The notes beneath the pieces are model-generated. The model did no database searches and had not been told where the DNA came from. It was given only the letters and a program-made list of their open reading frames with translations. Below, one piece after another: positions 26,225 to 35,727 of a stretch of 64,000 nucleotides of DNA. The number at the start of each line of letters is the position of its first letter. Within the stretch, counting starts at the first letter, position 1. The position numbers were made by a program, and so were the translations under genes. Source of the stretch: Saprospiraceae bacterium (GTDB lineage Bacteria > Bacteroidota > Bacteroidia > Chitinophagales > Saprospiraceae); NCBI GenBank assembly GCA_020631405.1, contig JAHDHH010000005.1, positions 1-64,000 of the forward strand, read 5' to 3'.

Positions 26225-27775
26225 CTAGTAACCCGGATTTTGGGTTAGATTAGGATTGTTTGTAATCTCAAATGGAGGTATTGGCAACAAATAATCTCTT
26301 GAAGCATCAAAGTTTTGAGTTCCGAGAAGCTCAGTTTCAAATCCATTAGGTCCAAATACTTCATCACCCATTTTTCTTCTGACAATATCATACCATCTCT
26401 TATGCTCAAATGCTAACTCCAACCTTCTTTCCTCAAGTACATCAGCTACAGTTGCTCCTGAAATATCAGCTGGAACTGCACTAGGTGTTCCTGTACCATC
26501 ACCACTTCTAGCTCTAGCTCTAATCATATTAATATACTGATCAGCTTCAGCGGTGTTGCCTATTTCAACGGCAGCCTCAGCCGCAATCAAAAGCACCTCT
26601 GCATAACGCATCAACTGATAATTAGAATGAGAGTCTCGTCCACTTGTATTCGCCTGCTCTAAATCTCCAGCCATCGCTGTATACTTAGAAATGTGAGGAC
26701 GATTAGCATTTCTACCATCAAGGCTAGAGAATTGAGTGTAAGGTATTACTTCACCAGCATTAGTAACTGCCTCTGCATCAAAGTTGACTTGCTTTCTATA
26801 ATCTCCATCATCCCAAGTATCATATACTGGCTGAGCTGGAACCATCACTGACCAACCACCTGAGGGATAATACGTTGCTTGTCCAAAGAATCCAGTAAAT
26901 GCCGCTAGGTAATCTCTAGATTCATCGTTAATATTAGTTGCAACGAAATCAATCACAAATAAAGGCTCCAAAGAAGCATCAGTTTTCTCCGCGTGGAATA
27001 TATTTCTATAGTCCGGATCTAAAGCAATGTTATAAGTTGAAGCATTATCTATCACTTCTTTAGCTTCGTTATATGCTAATTGATACTCTCCTCTAGTCAA
27101 ATAAACACTTGCTAGGTATGCTGTAGCAGCAGCCTTACCTGGGAGGGCTCTATTCGACCTAGTGTCAGGTAGCCACTCCTTAGCATATTCAAGGTCAGAG
27201 ATAATATTACTATACACTACGTCAACTGGAGACTTCTCAGTAATTGAAGCTTCTGCTGTAGTAATGTTTTCATCCAGATACGGAATCTCTCCAAATAATC
27301 TCACAAGGTGGTAATAAGCAAATGCTCTAATAAATCTAGCTGAACCTGCAATTTCTTCTTTAACTCCTGCTTCTTGCTCCTCTAACACTTCTAGCTCTTG
27401 TAGTGTCTCATTAGCTGCTCTAACTACTTGGTAAAGTCGTGGCCAAAAGCTTCTTTCTGGATTAGAAATATTTAGAATTAGTGGATTAGTTGGCGAAAGA
27501 GTAAATTGGTCATGCTCAATTCTTTCAGCATTTGTACCAGTATAGCCTATGTCTACCATGTCAGAACGCAACATAAGGGTCAATCCCAATGCTCTTGAAA
27601 GAAAAGCTCTTGCATCCAAATGACCGTAAGCACCTGCTATCGTAGTTTCAACAGTTTCTAAATCTACGATTCTTTCTTCTGGGTTTAACTGACTCCTTGC
27701 ATCTTCTTCTAAATCAGAACATCCAACAATAGTTAAACCAAATATGATTAAAAATAAATATTTACAATTTTTCAT
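26225..27775 (-). CDS. SusD/RagB-type glycan-binding lipoprotein (pair 1)
   Basis: This 516-residue surface lipoprotein has lipobox Cys19 in TIVGC. The SusD fold is shown by the N-terminal segment RSFWPRLYQVVRAANE, the TPR-like helices, the motif RRLELAFEHKRWYDIVR and the C-terminal NPNLTQNPGY. It follows its susC after 22 nt. Together they would bind and import polysaccharide fragments. It differs clearly in length and sequence from the SusD of pair 2, so the two pairs may prefer different oligomers. Confidence 0.95.
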   Translation of the reverse strand: MKNCKYLFLIIFGLTIVGCSDLEEDARSQLNPEERIVDLETVETTIAGAYGHLDARAFLSRALGLTLMLRSDMVDIGYTGTNAERIEHDQFTLSPTNPLILNISNPERSFWPRLYQVVRAANETLQELEVLEEQEAGVKEEIAGSARFIRAFAYYHLVRLFGEIPYLDENITTAEASITEKSPVDVVYSNIISDLEYAKEWLPDTRSNRALPGKAAATAYLASVYLTRGEYQLAYNEAKEVIDNASTYNIALDPDYRNIFHAEKTDASLEPLFVIDFVATNINDESRDYLAAFTGFFGQATYYPSGGWSVMVPAQPVYDTWDDGDYRKQVNFDAEAVTNAGEVIPYTQFSSLDGRNANRPHISKYTAMAGDLEQANTSGRDSHSNYQLMRYAEVLLIAAEAAVEIGNTAEADQYINMIRARARSGDGTGTPSAVPADISGATVADVLEERRLELAFEHKRWYDIVRRKMGDEVFGPNGFETELLGTQNFDASRDYLLPIPPFEITNNPNLTQNPGY

Positions 27776-27797
27776 GTTATTTAAACTTTATAATGAT

Positions 27798-30700
27798 TTA
27801 AAATTTAACGCTAGCACCAAATGTAACTGACCTAAGATTAGGATAATTACCAAAATCATGCCCTATGATTACATTATCGTCACCTCTGCTCTCTCCACCA
27901 CTACCGAAGTAACTTACTTCTGGATCAAGCCCAGAGTAGTTAGTAAAGGTAAGAAGATTCTGAGCACTAACTGACAGCCTGATTGAACCTACACCAACTC
28001 TATCTAGAATTCCATTAGGCAAGCTATATGCTAAGGCAACATTCTTCAATCTTGCATAGCTACCATCTTCCACAAACCTAGAAGACCTCTCCTTACCTCT
28101 AATGGCAGCTCTTGGTATTTCTGTATCAGTATTAGTTGGCGTCCATGAATTTAGGATATCAGTAACACTATTACTATCACCATTGTACAGTTGAACAGCT
28201 GTCAAGTTATAGATATCTCCTCCTACTGCGCCTTGAAAAAACACATTCAAGTCAAACCCTTTATAGCTCACTGTATTAGCTACTCCAAATGTAAAATCTG
28301 GGTTAGGATCACCTATGATTTGTCTATCATTATCATCTATTAGGCCATCAAAGTTACCTTCTTCATCTGCTACTTCAGAGAATAGTGGCTCTCCTGGGAT
28401 CGGATTGCCATCTCCATTGAAAGATCTACCCTCTAAGGCCAACCCTTCTGGAATCTCTCCACCTTGATATACACCTTGATAGTCTAAACCCCAAAATTGA
28501 CCAATTGGCTCACCTTCTCTTAATATATATGTAGTTGCTCCAGAAAAGTATCCAGGTGCACCACTAGCTATTTGCTCATTACCTCCTGACAAGGATATCA
28601 CTTCATTTCTATTTCTTGCAAAATTCAAATTAGTAGTCCATCTAAATCCATTTCTATTGATGTTATTGGATGTCAATGACAACTCAATCCCATTGTTATT
28701 AATAGACCCTACATTTCTTAATACATCAAGATCAGTTGTCCCTAAGTAGAAGTTTGTAGCTCTATCAATTGCTATTAAGTCTCTTGTATCAATATTGTAG
28801 TAATCAGCACTCAATGTGATTCTATCTTCCAAGAACCCAAAATCTATACCTATGTTAGTCTGAGCTGAGGTCTCCCATTTTAGATTTGGGTTTGCCTCTC
28901 TTGCAAACTCAACTCCGAAAGCACCATCCACCTCCGCTGGTGGTCTCACTGTAAATAACCCAAGAGATTCATAAGGGCCAATTGCTTGGTTTCCAGTCAA
29001 TCCGTAACTAGCTCTTAACTTAAGATTTGAAATTGTATTGTTATTTGCTAAAAAGGACTCGTTAGACACCTTCCATCCTAAAGCAAAAGAAGGGAATACT
29101 GCATACTTATTGTTTTCTGCGAAGTTTGATGCTCCATCACGACGAACAGTAGCTGTAAGCAAATATTTATTGGCCCAATCCAAATTCAATCGACCAAATA
29201 CTGACTCAATCTCTGATTCAGAGAATCTTGAATCAACAGTACGTTGATCGATCTGACCGACTTCAAGGTTATGATAAGAGAATACGTCACTGAAAAGTTC
29301 TCTAGCTCCAGCCTCAAAGCCTTCAGTTGTGCTCTTTTGATAGGAATGACCAGCAGTAGCTGTCACCGTACCACTACCTACAGGCCTCGTATAAGTCAAG
29401 TAGTTTTCATTTAACAATCTTGTTCTTGTTACATTTTCTAAAAATCCACCACCTGTTGACAACACAAAAGTCTGTGGTTTGAAATAAGAATCTGTACTAT
29501 TCTGAGTTCTATAACCCAAAGTCGTTTTAAAATTCAGGCCTTCTAGTAATTTCAAGTCTGCATAGACATTAGTCCTAGTATTATCTGATTTCGTTTTGTT
29601 TGTTATCTGTGTTGCTACAGCCCAAGGGTTTTCAATATCATCTCCTACAGTATTCTGAGAGAAATTACCAAATTCATTATATCTTCCCACATCTGGCGAA
29701 AACCTAAAAGCTAAGGAAACTACATCATCACCACCTCCATTTACAGAGCCAATTGCATCGCTTCCCGTAGACTGAGTAGATACTCCATTCTGGTCACTTC
29801 TGCTAGCTACACTGTTCATTCCTATTTTCAACCTATCATTAACCTTAGCATCTACATTTGCCAAGAATTGAATTTTTTCAAAATCAGAATTTACAACAAT
29901 ACCCTCTTGATTAAAGTACGTACCAGAAATATAATAATTTACAGTTTCACTACCTCCTGATACTGCTAGTTGGTGGTTTTGTGTATTTCCACTCCTATAG
30001 ATTTCGTCTTGCCAATCTGTGTCAAAAGCACCTTGAGCATAAGGAGCATCACCCGCATTAGTTCTAATCATATTTTGATACTCAGCAAATCCACGTGCAT
30101 CTAACAGATCTAATCTATTTGTAGTCTCTTGAAGAGAGTAAGCAGTATTCAACTCTACAGTTGGCTTTCCTGACTTTCCTTTCTTCGTAGTGACAAGGAT
30201 TACTCCACCAGAACCTCTTGATCCATAGATAGCTGTAGCTGATGCATCTTTCAATACTTCTATTGATTCAATATCATTTTGTTGTGGAAACGAAGCTCCT
30301 ACAAACCCATCCACTACGACAAGTGGATCACTACTCGCATTGAGTGACGAACTACCACGAACTCTAATAGAAACACTAGCACCTGGCTCACCACCATTTT
30401 GAGTTTGAACAACTACACCAGCAGCACGTCCTTGTAAGGCTTGACCAGCATTCAATACTGGAAATGCTTGAATATCCTCAGACTTAATCGAAGATACACT
30501 ACCTGTCACATCACTCTTTTTGACTGTACCATACCCGACTACAACTACTTCGTCAAGCACTTCTGAATTTAAAGTTAATGTCAGATTGAGACTAGATTGT
30601 CCATTGACTGGGACAGTTTGTGTCTTATATCCAATGTATGATAACTCGAGCATACTATCTGAATCAGCTGCTAAACTAAAGTTACCATCCAAATCAGTTA

Positions 30701-30887
30701 CGGTACCTGTATCTGTACCTTGAACACTAATGGTGACTCCGATCAAAGGTTCACCATTTTCATTGGAAACATTTCCATTGATCACTTCTTGAGCATTCGC
30801 GGTCATTGAAGTCATACCGACGAATAGAACAAAGAGCCACATCACCTTAGTGGAATGACTTTCTAATTGTTTAAATAGATATTTCAT
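27798..30887 (-). CDS. SusC/RagA TonB-dependent transporter (pair 1)
   Basis: This 1029-residue outer-membrane transporter has a signal peptide to ~32 (TANAQ). A carboxypeptidase-regulatory-like domain (~36-112) precedes the VVVGYGTVKKSDVTG signature. The plug carries KDASATAIYGSRGSGG (~211-226), and the barrel ends in FGASVKF. It is encoded upstream of susD pair 1. An operator palindrome lies ~270 bp before the start, at 31157-31172. Confidence 0.96.
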   Translation of the reverse strand: MKYLFKQLESHSTKVMWLFVLFVGMTSMTANAQEVINGNVSNENGEPLIGVTISVQGTDTGTVTDLDGNFSLAADSDSMLELSYIGYKTQTVPVNGQSSLNLTLTLNSEVLDEVVVVGYGTVKKSDVTGSVSSIKSEDIQAFPVLNAGQALQGRAAGVVVQTQNGGEPGASVSIRVRGSSSLNASSDPLVVVDGFVGASFPQQNDIESIEVLKDASATAIYGSRGSGGVILVTTKKGKSGKPTVELNTAYSLQETTNRLDLLDARGFAEYQNMIRTNAGDAPYAQGAFDTDWQDEIYRSGNTQNHQLAVSGGSETVNYYISGTYFNQEGIVVNSDFEKIQFLANVDAKVNDRLKIGMNSVASRSDQNGVSTQSTGSDAIGSVNGGGDDVVSLAFRFSPDVGRYNEFGNFSQNTVGDDIENPWAVATQITNKTKSDNTRTNVYADLKLLEGLNFKTTLGYRTQNSTDSYFKPQTFVLSTGGGFLENVTRTRLLNENYLTYTRPVGSGTVTATAGHSYQKSTTEGFEAGARELFSDVFSYHNLEVGQIDQRTVDSRFSESEIESVFGRLNLDWANKYLLTATVRRDGASNFAENNKYAVFPSFALGWKVSNESFLANNNTISNLKLRASYGLTGNQAIGPYESLGLFTVRPPAEVDGAFGVEFAREANPNLKWETSAQTNIGIDFGFLEDRITLSADYYNIDTRDLIAIDRATNFYLGTTDLDVLRNVGSINNNGIELSLTSNNINRNGFRWTTNLNFARNRNEVISLSGGNEQIASGAPGYFSGATTYILREGEPIGQFWGLDYQGVYQGGEIPEGLALEGRSFNGDGNPIPGEPLFSEVADEEGNFDGLIDDNDRQIIGDPNPDFTFGVANTVSYKGFDLNVFFQGAVGGDIYNLTAVQLYNGDSNSVTDILNSWTPTNTDTEIPRAAIRGKERSSRFVEDGSYARLKNVALAYSLPNGILDRVGVGSIRLSVSAQNLLTFTNYSGLDPEVSYFGSGGESRGDDNVIIGHDFGNYPNLRSVTFGASVKF

Positions 30888-31324
30888 TTATTGTAATTTA
30901 AAAAAATAAGAGCTCTAATTACTCCTTATAAACAGTGAGCGACTAGAACCAAATATAACTCTTGGCTTATCGTAGATTTATAATTATATCAAAAACATAA
31001 ATCTTACTTACATTCATTCACGTAATTAAAAGACCACACATTTGCACCCGCAACAATCAAGTTAAACCTCTTGGAAACCGTTCTTAAATCTTGATAATTC
31101 ATTAGCTCTAGACTAATCAATAATAGTGAACCTCAATACCCTTTTGAATAAATTCGAATTGGCTAACCAATTTAACGCAATAGAAATTCTTAACCAAATA
31201 ATTTTTGTCATTTTCCTCAGCACCAAACATTTTGCAAACAACTAATGGAGTTTATATTATTATACATCGATCTCAAAGTTTTCGGATGCCTATATCTCTT
31301 TACTTGACACGAAAGTCCTGTTGC
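30888..31324. other. Upstream region of susC pair 1
   Basis: This region of ~440 bp carries the operator at 31157-31172. A degenerate second site (about 8 of 12 matches) overlaps ACCAAATAAT at ~31186-31202, resembling the promoter layout of susC pair 2 but with a weaker -7 box. No gene was supported. A leader of ~300 nt is implied if this promoter is used. Confidence 0.4.
31157..31172. promoter_or_regulatory. Operator upstream of susC pair 1
   Basis: AATTGGCTAACCAATT keeps the palindromic half-sites ATTGG/CCAAT of the motif found at three other places in this locus. Only the central bases differ. Confidence 0.65.
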
Positions 31325-33514
31325 TTACAGAGCCGTCACTTTACCCTTAAACACAATCTCACTTTCACTTTTAATCTCCAAGATATAAATTCCTGCAGCC
31401 ATTAAATTGCATGAATATTGGTAGTCTAAACCTTCAAATTCCTCTTCGTCAACCAGCTTACCTTGCATATCAACAATTCTCAATGAATATAACCCGTCCT
31501 TCTTCATCCTAATAGTTAGCTCTCCCCTTTGCGCAGGGTTTGGAAATATTAGAATATCAGTAAATTCCATAACTGGTTCTTCTTCCTCCTCTATCTGTGG
31601 CGGATCACCACCTATTATTCTCAGCCTTGTAACACTGGCATTACCGTCATTGTCTGTTGCAATAGCTTGAAGGTAGTGTATTCCTTCTTTAAGATTCTGG
31701 ATATCAGTATATGCCTCATTAAATATATAAGGTGTATCATAGTCTGTGCCAATTGGCTCACCATTGATGAGTAATTTGACACTTTGAATTGTCCCATCGC
31801 TATCAATTGCCTCTAATTCTATATCGCCACCTTCCCATAGAGACACATCAATCATAGATTCTGGATTTAGGAAACTAATGTTTGGCAGACTGCCTGTAAC
31901 ACCGCCGTCATAGAAATCACCCATTCCAGCCCAATTGACTAATAGATTATCTATTTCTCCTGTTCGTTGTTGAGGTATTGTGACATTATTTACTGCAACT
32001 TCACCTAATCGATCTGCTAACTGCTGAAGATAGAGGCTTCGCGGCTGAACATGGTCACCCCAACTCTCCCAATAGCCTTCACCAGTTTGATTGGCACCAA
32101 TACACCCAACACCCCAATTCATTGATCCAAGTGGGCTATCTACTCGAAACTCGCCACTATAGGAATCAATATTCCAAAACATGGTTTGAGCTCCAGACCA
32201 ACCATGTCCTGTCCCTGAACTTCCACGATTCCATACTCTCACTGAACCACCACGAATATTATCGAATAGCGTTCCAGTAGCCCATCTATGGTGGGGGCCT
32301 ATATCTGAATTGACTGTTTCTGCTAATCCATCCAAAAAGACATTGGGCCCAGTAACTCTTGAACCAGTAACAAAATCATGACGACCATTCTTGGCATAGC
32401 AACGTTGAAACAGATTTCCAATACCTTCTTGTATCGCAAATGAATACCTTCTACCTCCCGTCACTTGAGACTTAGGATTGATATATGCACAATCTTGAAC
32501 TGTTGTAAAATTAGCATCATCAATAATTACTGTACTGTATGCAAGGTATTGACCAGTTACTTCCTTGACCCAACAGTGTTCAGCATCATGTAACCTCACA
32601 GCAGTCCATGCATGAGATTCGTCAGAATCACTATCGTAAAATGACTGAATTCTCATATTCTCAACACCGCATTGGTTAACACGTCTAGACAATTGAACCT
32701 TTGTAATTGAACCACCACCATAATTCTCTTCAATAACATCTACTATTGGAATATCAACTGTTATTCTATTTCCAGATATCCCAGTTATGACTCGTTCATG
32801 ATCAATCGTATAGACATCTGGTGTCCATCCAACACATCCACTTGCGCCTTGGCAAAGTGTTTCTTGATCCATACCTATTTCATCGATCCAAACTTGATTC
32901 GGTGTTCTAGTGACTACAATCTGATCACCCACTTCATAATTTGAGGCATCTACCACATCAAATGATGAAGATCCTACTGATACATATTCAGTTATGATAG
33001 CTTGTGTTGATTCTGGATCCTTAGTAACGCCTCCTGTACCGAAAATAGTAATTACGCTATGGTCTATGCGTGGGTTTGAATGAAGTACTGTTCCATTCAG
33101 TCCTTGACCCTCTCCTCTCAAGACAACACCAGACTCTCTGATTACTAGGATGTTTTCCAAGCTATAATGACCTGCCTTAACCAACACTACTCCTCTAAAT
33201 CCCTGTTGATCAGGCTCCAAAGTCTCTACGAGATTAATAGCTTCTTGTATGCTACGCGTATCATCTCCTTCTTCGGGAGTAACAATTGCCATGATTGGAA
33301 TATCTGTTGGTAGTGAAACTCCACCACCCTTGTACCCTGCGTAAGAAAAATCAGGGATTTTATTCACCTCATTTGTTTGACCCTGCATTGAGAATGGGAC
33401 ATAAGTCAACACTCCTTGATTTATGTAAACCAACTGAGAAGTACTTTGGCAAAATCCGGCATTTGCCATTATCAAATAGCAACAAACCGTCAAATAGAAT
33501 TGATAAATATTCAT
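31325..33514 (-). CDS. Secreted beta-helix protein, candidate polysaccharide lyase
   Basis: The start is placed at ATG 33514 (a TTG would add two codons). The 729-residue protein has a signal peptide to ~22. A pectate-lyase-3-like right-handed beta-helix region spans ~45-530, beginning DDTRSIQEAINL and VLVKAGHYSLEN. Residues conserved-looking within it include GRHDFVTGSR, PHHRWATGTL and RVWNRGSSGTGHGW. An Ig-like domain (~550-640) and a T9SS sorting domain (~653, ILIFPNPAQ) follow. It does not show the PL6 Lys/Arg pattern, and I cannot place it in a characterised lyase family. Its position among alginate genes suggests action on alginate or an associated glycan (inference). Confidence 0.8.
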   Translation of the reverse strand: MNIYQFYLTVCCYLIMANAGFCQSTSQLVYINQGVLTYVPFSMQGQTNEVNKIPDFSYAGYKGGGVSLPTDIPIMAIVTPEEGDDTRSIQEAINLVETLEPDQQGFRGVVLVKAGHYSLENILVIRESGVVLRGEGQGLNGTVLHSNPRIDHSVITIFGTGGVTKDPESTQAIITEYVSVGSSSFDVVDASNYEVGDQIVVTRTPNQVWIDEIGMDQETLCQGASGCVGWTPDVYTIDHERVITGISGNRITVDIPIVDVIEENYGGGSITKVQLSRRVNQCGVENMRIQSFYDSDSDESHAWTAVRLHDAEHCWVKEVTGQYLAYSTVIIDDANFTTVQDCAYINPKSQVTGGRRYSFAIQEGIGNLFQRCYAKNGRHDFVTGSRVTGPNVFLDGLAETVNSDIGPHHRWATGTLFDNIRGGSVRVWNRGSSGTGHGWSGAQTMFWNIDSYSGEFRVDSPLGSMNWGVGCIGANQTGEGYWESWGDHVQPRSLYLQQLADRLGEVAVNNVTIPQQRTGEIDNLLVNWAGMGDFYDGGVTGSLPNISFLNPESMIDVSLWEGGDIELEAIDSDGTIQSVKLLINGEPIGTDYDTPYIFNEAYTDIQNLKEGIHYLQAIATDNDGNASVTRLRIIGGDPPQIEEEEEPVMEFTDILIFPNPAQRGELTIRMKKDGLYSLRIVDMQGKLVDEEEFEGLDYQYSCNLMAAGIYILEIKSESEIVFKGKVTAL

Positions 33515-33579
33515 AAACAAGAGAAGCAGTCGATTAATATAATGGTGATTATCAGATTAGTGTTTAGCGCAAGGTATGC

Positions 33580-33618
33580 AATAAAAAAAGGGGGAAAGGT
33601 CTTCATAGACTTCCCCCC
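33580..33618 (-). terminator. Terminator after the PKD lipoprotein gene
   Basis: On the minus strand a strong GGGGGAAGTCT/AGACCTTTCCCCC-type stem (33590-33618) is followed by TTTTTTTATT. It isolates the beta-helix gene, which needs its own promoter. Confidence 0.88.
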
Positions 33619-33674
33619 AATTTGCTTTCGCTATGTTCTTAATAATCTATTGTTCTTACAAAAGAACTTCAATA

Positions 33675-34733
33675 TTATTGATCTTCACCAACAGATGCAT
33701 CTGAACTATTCTCATGGTAAGGAGAATCAAGATTTATTGTAGGGTTCAAGTCATCACCTGCTACTCTTCCTTGGAAGTTATCCTCGAATACAACTGTTTC
33801 AGTTCCTGAATCTGAAGAATATAATACGATGTCATCAACATGGTATACTCCATCACTAACAGTTGAGTTAGATGCGTACTTCCACTGGAAATTAGCTGCT
33901 CCGTCCATAGTAGCTGCTAAGTGACCAGGAACGTCTCCATCACCTCCGTTAGTTGTACTCACTGCGTCAGCAATTACAGTTTGACCATTGATCACAACTG
34001 AGTAAGTTGGAGTGTTAACTCCATCAGCAGACCAACTAATTTCTACAGGTAACCATTCGTTAGCAACTCCCTCTGGGAAGTTAGCTGCAGCAATAGTCTC
34101 ATCAGATGCTCCTTCTCTAAATTCGTGAGGTGCATTATCTTTAAGTCTAACTTCTACAATGGCAAAGTCACCAGTAGTTGAATTACCTGCAACATTGATA
34201 AATCCATCTTGGATATCCATATCAACTGGCCCTTCAGCAACTCTGTAAAGAAATGTCAACTTTCCAGTTTGGATTGAATCAACACCTAATCTTAATTCAC
34301 CAGTGTCATCATCTTTAGTATCAGTAATTACAGCATATCTGTTTTTAGGCGCCGTAACCTCAACAGTTTCAGTAGCTGTTCCTACTACTCCATCAGAAGC
34401 AGTAACTGTCAATGTCACGTCGTAAGTACCTTCAGCTGAGAAAGTGTGTGAAGGACTTTCATCAGAAGATGATCCATCTCCACCAAAATCCCATGCAGAG
34501 GTGAAAGAATTATCAGAAATTCCATTCACTACTGAAGCGTTAGTAAATGCATACGTTAATGAATTTTCAGCATCTACTTGAGCTGAGAAACTTGCAACCA
34601 CTGTTGAAGGGCTATCCACAGGTGTTGTCGGGTCGTCATCGTCCTCACCACAAGAAGTGATGATCGCAAGAGACATAAACAAAGACATCATCAAAAAGAA
34701 GTTCTTGTTTAGGTTAGTCAAAGAAATTTTCAT
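33675..34733 (-). CDS. PKD-domain surface glycan-binding lipoprotein
   Basis: The start is placed at ATG 34733 (a second ATG at 34751 adds 6 codons). This ~352-residue lipoprotein has lipobox Cys28 in IITSC, followed by an acidic export tail (GEDDDDP) as on surface lipoproteins. A PKD domain spans ~45-128 (SAWDFGGDG, then FSAEGTYDVTLTV). The remaining ~215 residues are beta-rich, with a Trp-containing segment (NFQWKYAS) suited to carbohydrate binding. No lyase motif is present, so a surface glycan-binding protein that feeds the SusC/SusD pairs is likely. It lies 91 nt downstream of the regulator gene. Confidence 0.8.
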   Translation of the reverse strand: MKISLTNLNKNFFLMMSLFMSLAIITSCGEDDDDPTTPVDSPSTVVASFSAQVDAENSLTYAFTNASVVNGISDNSFTSAWDFGGDGSSSDESPSHTFSAEGTYDVTLTVTASDGVVGTATETVEVTAPKNRYAVITDTKDDDTGELRLGVDSIQTGKLTFLYRVAEGPVDMDIQDGFINVAGNSTTGDFAIVEVRLKDNAPHEFREGASDETIAAANFPEGVANEWLPVEISWSADGVNTPTYSVVINGQTVIADAVSTTNGGDGDVPGHLAATMDGAANFQWKYASNSTVSDGVYHVDDIVLYSSDSGTETVVFEDNFQGRVAGDDLNPTINLDSPYHENSSDASVGEDQ

Positions 34734-34824
34734 GTTTGTAAATTTTTCCATTAATTAAAGAATTTTTATATTTCAAAGTGTTTTTAACGAGTGATTAATC
34801 AAATAGGGTTTAAAGACACAAATT

Positions 34825-35535
34825 CTACTTTTTATCAAACCTGTTTATACTAAATTGTTTGATATCTTCGAGATGAATCTCCATAGCATGCACTGCTCCT
34901 TCGGGGTCTTGATTAGCTATTTTGTTTAATATCATTCTATGTTCTTCTATTGTCTTTCTATTATTTGCATCATTGCACACTTTGAGCTCCATGAAGCTAT
35001 TGACAATATCAGGAGTAATTATCATCATAAGTGATTTCAATACGGCATTCTTCCCTGCTTCAGCAACTTTGATATGAAACATCAAGTCCTCCTCTACTGC
35101 TTGACCCTCAGCCATTAGCTTTTCTTCATATAAGTTAAGAGCTGTACTTAATTGAACAATATCATCTTTTGTCCTATGGATTGCTGCAAGTCTTGCTGCT
35201 TCTTTTTCCAATAATAGCCTTGTATCAATTAGGGATTTGAAATCAGCATTCTCTAATTCCAAAATATCTGTTATTAAACTTTCAAGAGCGACAATACCAA
35301 TTCCTGTTACAACTGTTCCACTTTGAGGTATCACTTTTACGACACCATAGAAACTCAATTTTGTTATTGCTTCTCTAATTTGACCGCGACTGACTCCTAG
35401 TTTCTCTGCTAATTTTCTCTCTGGCGGCAATTTTTCTCCTGGCTTAAGAGACCCAGAAGATATTAAAGAACGAATTTGCTTGATGATTTTATCAACAGGA
35501 GATTCGACTTTAATGGCATTAAAATTCTCTAGCAT
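34825..35535 (-). CDS. GntR/FadR-family transcriptional regulator of the alginate locus
   Basis: This 236-residue regulator has an N-terminal winged helix (~24-76: LKPGEKLPPERKLAEKLGVS, RGQIREAI) and an all-helical FCD effector domain (~95-225) with metal-binding-type His residues. FadR-subfamily members often sense sugar acids and bind TGGTnnACCA palindromes. The motif TTGGTTGACCAA lies directly upstream of its own gene and at three other PUL units, so it is the obvious candidate to bind them and to autoregulate. The likely effector is KDG, KDPG or DEH (inference). Confidence 0.9.
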   Translation of the reverse strand: MLENFNAIKVESPVDKIIKQIRSLISSGSLKPGEKLPPERKLAEKLGVSRGQIREAITKLSFYGVVKVIPQSGTVVTGIGIVALESLITDILELENADFKSLIDTRLLLEKEAARLAAIHRTKDDIVQLSTALNLYEEKLMAEGQAVEEDLMFHIKVAEAGKNAVLKSLMMIITPDIVNSFMELKVCNDANNRKTIEEHRMILNKIANQDPEGAVHAMEIHLEDIKQFSINRFDKK

Positions 35536-35558
35536 TTGTGTTGTATTCTAAGATTCTA

Positions 35559-35574
35559 AATTGGTTGACCAATT
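35559..35574. promoter_or_regulatory. Operator at the regulator gene
   Basis: AATTGGTTGACCAATT contains the 12-bp core TTGGTTGACCAA at 35561-35572. Its centre is 18.5 bp past the inner edge of the -7 box, the same distance as the downstream copy at susC pair 2. A degenerate copy (8 of 12) lies 15 bp upstream at 35576-35587. Confidence 0.78.
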
Positions 35575-35584
35575 GAATGTTCAC

Positions 35585-35615
35585 CAAATATATTGATTTA
35601 TATACACAAACCAAA
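35585..35615 (-). promoter_or_regulatory. Promoter of the GntR regulator gene
   Basis: On the minus strand TTTG (35615-35612), 19 bp, then TATATTTG (35592-35585). It is identical in both boxes and spacing to the susC pair 2 promoter. A leader of ~45 nt precedes the ATG. Confidence 0.65.
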
Positions 35616-35727
35616 TGTTTGACGAACAAATATTTAGTCCATTAACGTATGATTCATGGTTTTGGAAATAACATTTATATCATTTACTCATTATGTTTGG
35701 CAATTACTCTACCTCTCCAAACTACTA

